Source: Comamonadaceae bacterium (GTDB lineage Bacteria; Pseudomonadota; Gammaproteobacteria; Burkholderiales; Burkholderiaceae). From it: a stretch of DNA of 7,342 bases. Positions 1-4,658 of the stretch are shown one piece after another. Under the pieces are notes generated by a model. It was given only the letters and a program-made list of their open reading frames with translations, made no database searches and had not been told where the DNA came from. Location: assembly GCA_947505915.1 (NCBI GenBank), contig CANNNH010000070.1, forward strand, positions 1 through 7,342, given 5' to 3'. Both the position numbers and the translations under genes were made by a program. Each line of letters begins with the position of its first letter. The first letter of the stretch is position 1.

Positions 1-45
1 CGCCATGCCTGTTATCAGCCAAAGGCTGCTCCAAAACCATTTCAT
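1..45 (-). CDS. 5' end of a divergent gene, probably endolytic transglycosylase MltG (partial)
   Basis: An ATG on the minus strand at 45-43 opens 15 codons, MKWFWSSLWLITGMA, before the window edge. It is preceded by AGGAG (51-55) with a 5-nt spacer, a near-perfect Shine-Dalgarno. The peptide looks like the start of a membrane anchor or signal sequence: one Lys followed by a hydrophobic run. In many Burkholderiales mltG (yceG), the membrane-anchored lytic transglycosylase that cleaves nascent peptidoglycan, lies beside ygfZ, and its N-terminus is such an anchor. The presence of a gene start is well supported; the MltG identity rests on remembered synteny and the anchor only. Confidence 0.5.
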   Translation of the reverse strand, partial: MKWFWSSLWLITGMA

Positions 46-50
46 TGCCG

Positions 51-55
51 CTCCT
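51..55 (-). promoter_or_regulatory. Ribosome binding site of the divergent gene at the left edge
   Basis: AGGAG on the minus strand, 5 nt before the ATG at 45-43. It is the main support for calling a gene start there. The whole divergent spacer to ygfZ is only 45 bp (46-90), so promoters of the two genes must overlap or lie inside each other's coding region. I see no convincing -35/-10 pair in it. Confidence 0.55.
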
Positions 56-90
56 GCGGTGTCAAAAGATGCGGCCATGATAATAGAGGC

Positions 91-1026
91 ATGAATACTC
101 TTATAGCTCTCCCTGACTTGCTGGGCTCTGCCCAAGGCAGCTGCGCCCTGCCCCACCTAGGCATCATCCATGCCCAAGGCGCAGACGCCGCCAACTTTTT
201 GCACAACCAATTGAGTAACGATTTTTTGCTCTTATCTCCCCATCAAGCCCGTTTGGCGGCGTTTTGTAACGCCAAAGGACGGATGCAAGCCAGTTTCATT
301 GGCTTCAAAACTTCGACTGAAGATGTCTGGCTGGTGTTACGACAAGACCTGCTCGCGCAAACCTTGAAGCGTTTGCGCATGTTTGTACTTCGCGCCAAGG
401 TGGTGTTGAACGATGTGTCTCAGCAGTACGAGGTGCGTGGTCTGTTGGGCGATGCGGTGCCTGCTTCGTTGGCTCCAGACCCATGGTCTTTGCATGTGCA
501 AGACCCTGCATCAACCGTGCGGCTTTACCCCGCACAGGGTCATGGCCGTGCTTTGCAGATCGTACCGGTGGGTTCTGCTTTAACGACTGCTGCATTGGAC
601 CTTCAAGATTGGCTGCTGTCGGAAGTTTTGAGCGGTGTGGCCGATGTGCAAGCCTTAACCTTTGAAGCTTTTGTGCCGCAAATGCTGAACTATGAATCGG
701 TGGATGGCGTGAACTTCAAAAAGGGCTGCTACCCTGGCCAAGAGGTGGTGGCTCGCAGCCAGTTTCGCGGTACCTTGAAGCGCCGTGCTTACCTTGCCTC
801 GGCCTCTGCGGCGTTACAAGCTGGTGAAGAGGTGTTTAGCGCCAGTGACCACAGCCAACCTTCTGGCTTGGTGGCACAAGCTTGTCAACACTCGGTTCAT
901 GGCCATTGGGCTTTGGTGTGCTTGCAAAACAGTGCTCTGGAGAAGGACGCTGGTGGGATGGGGACAGCCCAAGGTGCAGGCTTGACTTTGCATCCCCTGC
1001 CCTACGCTTTGCGGGACGATATCTAA
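91..1026 (+). CDS. ygfZ: Folate-binding YgfZ-family iron-sulfur/tRNA-modification protein
   Basis: A 311-residue cytosolic protein of the YgfZ/GcvT-like family. YgfZ binds tetrahydrofolate and supports assembly or repair of certain Fe-S enzymes, including the tRNA methylthiotransferase MiaB. The family signature K-G-C-Y-x-G-Q-E is present as KGCYPGQEVVAR at residues 211-222; Cys213 is the conserved reactive cysteine. The N-terminal half (LGIIHAQGADAANFLHNQLSN, with only the first 20 residues diagnostic, about 23-43) matches the start of the GcvT-like folate fold. Length is normal for the family. The ATG at 91 is chosen because no other in-frame start lies upstream and the conserved domain begins about 20 residues in; its ribosome site is weak (GAGG almost touching the ATG). 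It is divergent from the probable mltG and convergent with the phosphodiesterase gene, sharing overlapping stop codons. Confidence 0.93.
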   Translation: MNTLIALPDLLGSAQGSCALPHLGIIHAQGADAANFLHNQLSNDFLLLSPHQARLAAFCNAKGRMQASFIGFKTSTEDVWLVLRQDLLAQTLKRLRMFVLRAKVVLNDVSQQYEVRGLLGDAVPASLAPDPWSLHVQDPASTVRLYPAQGHGRALQIVPVGSALTTAALDLQDWLLSEVLSGVADVQALTFEAFVPQMLNYESVDGVNFKKGCYPGQEVVARSQFRGTLKRRAYLASASAALQAGEEVFSASDHSQPSGLVAQACQHSVHGHWALVCLQNSALEKDAGGMGTAQGAGLTLHPLPYALRDDI

Positions 1027-1820
1027 GCTTCTCGCAGTGACGCAATTTGCCCCGCGACATCGCGAGCCATATCAAAAGCCTCAGCGGCAGGCGATGAAAA
1101 TCGCAATGAAGATAAAAATTGCAGCCTCCCTTTGGCGGTGCCGACCACTTGATGCAAGGGGTGTTTTCTAAATGCCCACTCGTGGGCCAAGGCATGACCT
1201 AATGCAGGACCGTAGCGTGAGGTGGCACTGGCCAAAATATCTGCCTCGTTGATCAACACGCAAGCCCAATCCAAGTTCATCTCAAACGCGACGCCTTGAA
1301 CTTTGTTGTGGTTGCCAGTCACCAGCGTCGGGTCGGTGCGCAAAATCAACTCACGCACACGCTGCAACCACACCACGTCAATGCCCAAAGGGGTGGCAAT
1401 GTATTGCATTTCCTTGGCCGAGCGTTGCTCGAACTCTTGCAAAAAACCATTTGCTCCGCCTGGGTGCAGCACATCATGGGCGGTCACTGCAAACAGAAAA
1501 GTAGCAGCCCATTCATCATCCACCACAATATTTTTTTTCTGCAGTGCCTGAATCAAAAGACACATAGCCGTCATTGCATCAGCGGTGTGCAGACGGTTGT
1601 GGTACAGCGGTTCGTAGTTGGCTTCTAGTGCCACTTTTTCCATGTGCGAAGCCATCGCCAGCGCAGCCTGCAACAATTTATGGCTCGTGCTGCCCACCGC
1701 TGGCCTCTTATGGGGCCACAGTCTTTGGATACAGGCATTCAGCACAACTGGGAGGCCTGGCCAGGCATTCGGCCATTTACTGCGCAAGTTGCGCAAGGTG
1801 GCGATATAAAACTGTAGCAT
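1023..1820 (-). CDS. Class I (mammalian-type, HD-fold) 3',5'-cyclic nucleotide phosphodiesterase
   Basis: A 265-residue soluble protein of the PDEase_I family, predicted to hydrolyse cAMP (or cGMP) to the 5'-monophosphate with two bound divalent metals. The family motifs are all visible: YHNRLHTAD at 73-81 (His74 as general acid, His78 as metal ligand, Asp81), HDVLHPGGANGFL at 115-127 (His115 and Asp116 metal ligands, matching the HDxxHxGxxNxF signature), and the downstream metal Asp194 in NEADI. There is no regulatory domain; about 70 residues precede the catalytic core. It is the last gene of the operon, 8 nt after the cyclic-nucleotide-binding gene, with no clear ribosome site, so it is probably translationally coupled. 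An A8 run (coding strand, 1531-1538) encodes Lys95-Lys96-Asn97. Purine specificity cannot be read: I could not place the selectivity glutamine. Neighbouring adenylate cyclase suggests cAMP. Confidence 0.88.
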   Translation of the reverse strand: MLQFYIATLRNLRSKWPNAWPGLPVVLNACIQRLWPHKRPAVGSTSHKLLQAALAMASHMEKVALEANYEPLYHNRLHTADAMTAMCLLIQALQKKNIVVDDEWAATFLFAVTAHDVLHPGGANGFLQEFEQRSAKEMQYIATPLGIDVVWLQRVRELILRTDPTLVTGNHNKVQGVAFEMNLDWACVLINEADILASATSRYGPALGHALAHEWAFRKHPLHQVVGTAKGRLQFLSSLRFSSPAAEAFDMARDVAGQIASLREA

Positions 1821-1828
1821 CGTGCGTA

Positions 1829-2179
1829 TCAGCCCATGGGAGAACGCAAGGCGTTGTGCATATTTTGTTGCAGCAAAAGTGCTTCAAAAACAGGCACCAG
1901 CATGGGGGAGGCCTCGGATAACAAGCGGTTGGCTTGCACACTGGAAATTTGTATGCAGTTCACGTCATTCAAGGCTTGTGCAGAAGCACCCCGTATGCCG
2001 CCATTCAAAAAAGCTTGCTCACCAAAAGATTCTCCTTTAGAGATTTGCGCAAAAGCATTTCCTTGGCCGTCTAGCAATTGAACAATTCCTTCTTGGATGA
2101 AATAGAGGTGGTCCGCCGCTTCCCCTGCATTGAAAATGCGCTGACCTGCCTCGAAGGTAACTGTGGGAAATTCGCTCAA
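1829..2179 (-). CDS. Stand-alone cyclic nucleotide-binding domain protein (intact phosphate-binding cassette)
   Basis: A 116-residue protein that is little more than one CRP/PKA-type cNMP-binding domain. The beta-roll entry is visible at 11-40 (FxAGE...YFIQEGIVQLL). The phosphate-binding cassette is GESFGEQAFLNGGIRGAS at 49-66: Glu54 (ribose contact) and Arg63 (phosphate contact) have the same 9-residue spacing as in PKA. A short helix follows; there is no DNA-binding, kinase or membrane domain. Binding of cAMP or cGMP is therefore likely, but the output is unknown. The start codon is TTG at 2179, chosen because no ATG occurs until residue 93 and because AAGGGGG lies 4 nt upstream. It overlaps the previous stop by 4 nt (TTGA), indicating coupled translation. 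It may act with the paralogous protein encoded just upstream, or on the cyclase or phosphodiesterase. Confidence 0.85.
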   Translation of the reverse strand: MSEFPTVTFEAGQRIFNAGEAADHLYFIQEGIVQLLDGQGNAFAQISKGESFGEQAFLNGGIRGASAQALNDVNCIQISSVQANRLLSEASPMLVPVFEALLLQQNMHNALRSPMG

Positions 2180-2667
2180 AGAACCCCCTTGGGCAGTTCT
2201 TTCAAGGCCAAGGTCCGCCTCACCGTGGTGCGAATGGTTTGCCTGATGGCATGAGGCAAGTTGGGCACCATGTGATCGACTTTGTGCAAAGGAATGATGC
2301 GGGCTTGTACAGGCGTCACAGTGACAACCGTTTTAGGCGCAGGCAAACCCGCCAAGCCTTCTGCAAGGCACAACACGCTCCCAGGGCCTAGGCGCTCGAT
2401 GATTTGACCATTCACTGCCAACAAACTGCCCGAAACGATGAAATAAGCCACCGCCACATCCTCGCCTTGCTGAAAAATTTTTTTCTTAGCCTCAAAGCTG
2501 GCAGTGCTCAAAAATTTGTTACCCCATAGGCTGAAATACAAACGCTCATTGCTGTTGAGTTTTCCCGAAGCAAAAATATCCATGCTCTTAGGTGAGTTTG
2601 CATCCACCACGCCCAACTCATTGAGGTGTTCCACATCAATTTCAAAACTGCCAGAAAGCTCGGTCAT
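2176..2667 (-). CDS. Cyclic nucleotide-binding-like domain protein with altered phosphate-binding cassette
   Basis: A 163-residue protein with about 50 N-terminal residues of no recognised family followed by a cNMP-binding-type beta-roll. FxxGE-like IFQQGED (64-70) and YFIVSGSLLAVNG (75-87) match the first strands. The cassette region GSVLCLAEGLAGLPAPKT (96-113) keeps a Glu (103) where FGE is expected, but position 112, nine residues on, is Lys rather than the phosphate-binding Arg. Nucleotide binding may be weak, altered or lost. A basic helical tail (141-160) follows, without a recognisable helix-turn-helix. The ATG at 2667 overlaps the cyclase stop (ATGA, 4 nt) and lacks a ribosome site, so it depends on cyclase translation. 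Its stop overlaps the next cNMP-binding gene, hinting the two act as a pair or heteromer. An A7 run encodes Lys61-63. Confidence 0.75.
   Translation of the reverse strand: MTELSGSFEIDVEHLNELGVVDANSPKSMDIFASGKLNSNERLYFSLWGNKFLSTASFEAKKKIFQQGEDVAVAYFIVSGSLLAVNGQIIERLGPGSVLCLAEGLAGLPAPKTVVTVTPVQARIIPLHKVDHMVPNLPHAIRQTIRTTVRRTLALKELPKGVL
2184..2190 (-). promoter_or_regulatory. Ribosome binding site for the TTG-initiated cNMP-binding gene
   Basis: AAGGGGG on the minus strand, 4 nt before the TTG at 2179-2177, inside the last codons of the upstream gene. It is what makes the TTG credible as a start. Confidence 0.55.
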
Positions 2668-3734
2668 TTTGCGGAGTCTTTTTCGTCAAGGTTTTCCAAT
2701 TGTGCCGCAAGTGTTTTGAGTTGCGTGGCGATCAGTTGTCGGTCGTCACGGTTTAAATACTGAGGCGACAAATCAATGTGAACCCCTTGTGGGTGTTTCA
2801 AGCGCAAGGGTTTATCAAGCTCTGCTTTTCGGGCGCGAATGGCATAGGTGCGAATGGTACGGTCAATGCCTTTCAAACTAACCGCTTGCCGCTCTTGCAC
2901 TTCAACCAAGTCATCCACCTGAACATAGGTTTCGTGGCTGATAAGAATGCCACCGGGGTCGGAGCAGGACTCCAAACGCTGAGCCACATTCACTTCGCCA
3001 CCAATGATGGTGTAGCTCAAACGCTGGTCCGAGCCGAAGTTGCCCACATTGCAATAGCCGGTGTTGATGCCAATGCGAATGACAAATGGATTTTCAAAGC
3101 CACGCTCACGCCAACGGTTTTGCAACACCACCATGCGCTCTTGCATCTCCAATGCCATCTCAACGCAGGCCCGCGCATCTTCTTTCACGCCTTTAGATTC
3201 AGGATCGCCGAAAAAAAGCATCACCGCGTCGCCAATGTATTTGTCGATGGTGGCGCCATAGGACAAAGCAATTTGCGTCATCTCTGAAAAATACTCGTTC
3301 AGGTACTCGGTGAGTGACTCGGGTTGCAAGGACTCTGCAGTGCGGGTGAAGTCTTTGATATCACTGAAAAACACCGTCAGCTTCTTTCGCTGGGTGGTGA
3401 TTTGGGTGTCGTACTTGCCAGCAAACAAAGCATCGTGGATTTGCGGTGGCAAGTACTTTGCAAGTTGAAGAGACAAGCCTTCCAACCTGCTTCTCTGCTG
3501 CTCAAGTTCCAAGGTTTGGGTTTTGAGATTGCGGTTGAGTTTGACCAAGCGCTGCTCTTGCCGGTCGGAGTGACGGGTCAAGTCTTCGTTTTCACGAACC
3601 AGTTTAGAAAAACGGTCAAACAAACGTTCGGCAAACGCTTTGATTGCTTCTTGGTCTGCACTTTCGAGAATCGCTTGGCCTTCGGCCAGCAATAATTTTT
3701 CTCGATCGTAGAGATCAAAGACCTCTTCAGCCAT
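2664..3734 (-). CDS. Class III adenylate cyclase with N-terminal helical/coiled-coil stalk
   Basis: A 356-residue cytosolic protein. Numbering below counts from a possible TTG start nine bases upstream (3743), giving 359 residues; the ATG at 3734 is preferred and gives the ATGGCTGA overlap (8 nt) with siaC. Residues about 10-100 are charged and helical, ending in a coiled coil (SDRQEQRLVKLNRNLKTQ, 59-76). The cyclase homology domain spans about 120-305. Metal aspartates are Asp128 (FSDIKDFT) and Asp172 (IGDAVM). Lys168 and Thr245 (SYTIIGGEVN) occupy the purine-recognition positions, the Lys/Thr pair of class IIIb adenylate cyclases; Asn252 and Arg256 (NVAQR) are the transition-state residues. 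All catalytic positions are intact, so it should convert ATP to cAMP. About 50 extra residues follow the domain. It sits where SiaD (a GGDEF diguanylate cyclase) follows siaC in Pseudomonas, so the stalk is a candidate SiaC docking site (inference). Confidence 0.92.
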   Translation of the reverse strand: MAEEVFDLYDREKLLLAEGQAILESADQEAIKAFAERLFDRFSKLVRENEDLTRHSDRQEQRLVKLNRNLKTQTLELEQQRSRLEGLSLQLAKYLPPQIHDALFAGKYDTQITTQRKKLTVFFSDIKDFTRTAESLQPESLTEYLNEYFSEMTQIALSYGATIDKYIGDAVMLFFGDPESKGVKEDARACVEMALEMQERMVVLQNRWRERGFENPFVIRIGINTGYCNVGNFGSDQRLSYTIIGGEVNVAQRLESCSDPGGILISHETYVQVDDLVEVQERQAVSLKGIDRTIRTYAIRARKAELDKPLRLKHPQGVHIDLSPQYLNRDDRQLIATQLKTLAAQLENLDEKDSAK

Positions 3735-4098
3735 GCTGTTCAACTGTGAAATTCAATGCTTGAAACCGGTCTTTGAAGTCTTCGCCCAGTTCTTGCATGA
3801 TGTCGTCATCGGCTTCTGCCTTCCATGTCACTTGCACCTCGTTCCCTGCTTGGCGGTAGGCGTCTATGCCTTCAAAAATACGGTACATCGCTTTGATGCT
3901 GGAACTGTTGATGTAAACCATGGCCATCTCAACTTCGAGCTTGCCCTTGGTCGTGGTGGCCAATTGGTTGATGGCAGATATAACCTCACCATAAAAAGCC
4001 GATACATCTTCGGGAAAAGACTCGCCTAAGATACTCAGCATCAATGGCTCATGCGTGAGTGAGATGGCGGGTGTGCGGTCTGTGGCGGCGATATGCAT
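3727..4098 (-). CDS. siaC: SiaC-family (DUF1987) regulatory phosphoprotein
   Basis: A 123-residue single-domain protein with the DUF1987 pattern: THEPLMLSILGESFPEDVSAFY (first part, about 15-34) and the core VYINSSSIKAMYRIFEGI (61-78). In P. aeruginosa SiaC is phosphorylated on a Thr within a similar N-T-S-S-x-K segment by SiaB and dephosphorylated by SiaA; the unphosphorylated form binds and activates the diguanylate cyclase SiaD. Here the equivalent residue appears to be Ser65 (N-S-S-S), by alignment from memory. The ATG at 4098 has AAGGA 6 nt upstream that overlaps the siaB stop. Its own stop lies inside the cyclase start, so SiaC and cyclase are translationally coupled, which suits direct partners. 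The fold resembles STAS-like anti-anti-sigma proteins, the alternative description. Confidence 0.9.
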   Translation of the reverse strand: MHIAATDRTPAISLTHEPLMLSILGESFPEDVSAFYGEVISAINQLATTTKGKLEVEMAMVYINSSSIKAMYRIFEGIDAYRQAGNEVQVTWKAEADDDIMQELGEDFKDRFQALNFTVEQHG

Positions 4099-4104
4099 GT
4101 CTTG

Positions 4105-4109
4105 TCCTT
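4105..4109 (-). promoter_or_regulatory. Ribosome binding site of siaC
   Basis: AAGGA on the minus strand, overlapping the siaB stop codon (TAAGGA) with 6 nt to the siaC ATG. It supports the start at 4098 and coupled expression of kinase and substrate. Confidence 0.6.
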
Positions 4110-4629
4110 AAATGGTTGCTGATAATATGAAATCAACGCTGTGCTCGTCCACATCGACAAATGTGTAACTGATGGGTTGAGTGGATCTGCGGGCAATCTC
4201 CAGTAAACCCAGTCCGGAGCCTGGTCCCTCATGTTCGGTTGCCTGTGACATGCCGTCTCTGTAAAGCTGACGTATCGTGTCTTTGTCAGCCCCTTCAATT
4301 TGTGCGAGCCTGTCCTTCAAACCTTGGGTCTTGTCCTTTTCAATGCGGTTGCCGCACATGATGGTAATTTTTTTTTCATGCTCGGTGATCAAAATCATGC
4401 CCATGTTTTCCGCGTGTTCTTTGCCATGCCAAATCAGGTTTTGCACACCTTCCATGAACACCGCAAAAATCAGTTTCGAGCGTTTGACATCGTCGTTGGC
4501 CACAAGGCGTTCTTTGAGCAAATCGGCCAAGGTGACCATCAGGTCGTCTGAGACAGTGCCGTTGTAGGCCATGATCACATGGTTCTGGCGCAAACTGTTG
4601 CGCAACAAAATGGCTTGAGATAAATCCAT
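4108..4629 (-). CDS. siaB: SiaB-family protein kinase (GHKL-type ATPase fold)
   Basis: A 173-residue cytosolic protein matching the SiaB kinase family. The GHKL N-box is FAVFMEGVQNLIWHG at 55-69, with Glu60 and Asn64 as candidate catalytic/Mg-binding residues; the glycine-rich ATP-lid box is GPGSGLGLLEIARRS at 135-149. There is no histidine phospho-acceptor domain, as expected for an anti-sigma-like serine/threonine kinase rather than a histidine kinase. By homology it phosphorylates SiaC, keeping it from activating the downstream cyclase. It is 29 nt after the phosphatase gene and 9 nt before siaC. The ATG at 4629 has AAGGA 9 nt upstream. An A9 run on the coding strand (4368-4376) encodes Glu-Lys-Lys-Ile near residues 85-88 and is a possible slippage site. 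Confidence 0.9.
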   Translation of the reverse strand: MDLSQAILLRNSLRQNHVIMAYNGTVSDDLMVTLADLLKERLVANDDVKRSKLIFAVFMEGVQNLIWHGKEHAENMGMILITEHEKKITIMCGNRIEKDKTQGLKDRLAQIEGADKDTIRQLYRDGMSQATEHEGPGSGLGLLEIARRSTQPISYTFVDVDEHSVDFILSATI

Positions 4630-4638
4630 GGTTACTTT

Positions 4639-4643
4639 TCCTT
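4639..4643 (-). promoter_or_regulatory. Ribosome binding site of siaB
   Basis: AAGGA on the minus strand, 9 nt before the ATG at 4629, within the 29-nt spacer after the phosphatase gene. It supports that start. Confidence 0.5.
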
Positions 4644-4658
4644 TTTCAATCGGGAATT

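Noticed and set aside
836..1195. Minus-strand frame of 119 codons across the end of ygfZ and the phosphodiesterase gene
   Set aside because: It overlaps two well-supported genes in other frames and shows no family features.
2778..3287. Plus-strand open frame of 169 codons inside the cyclase gene
   Set aside because: It is antisense to catalytic motifs of the cyclase; its composition is that of a complementary-strand shadow.
3735..3743. TTG at 3743 as the cyclase start
   Set aside because: The ATG at 3734 gives only three residues less, uses the preferred start codon and forms a tight overlap with the siaC stop.
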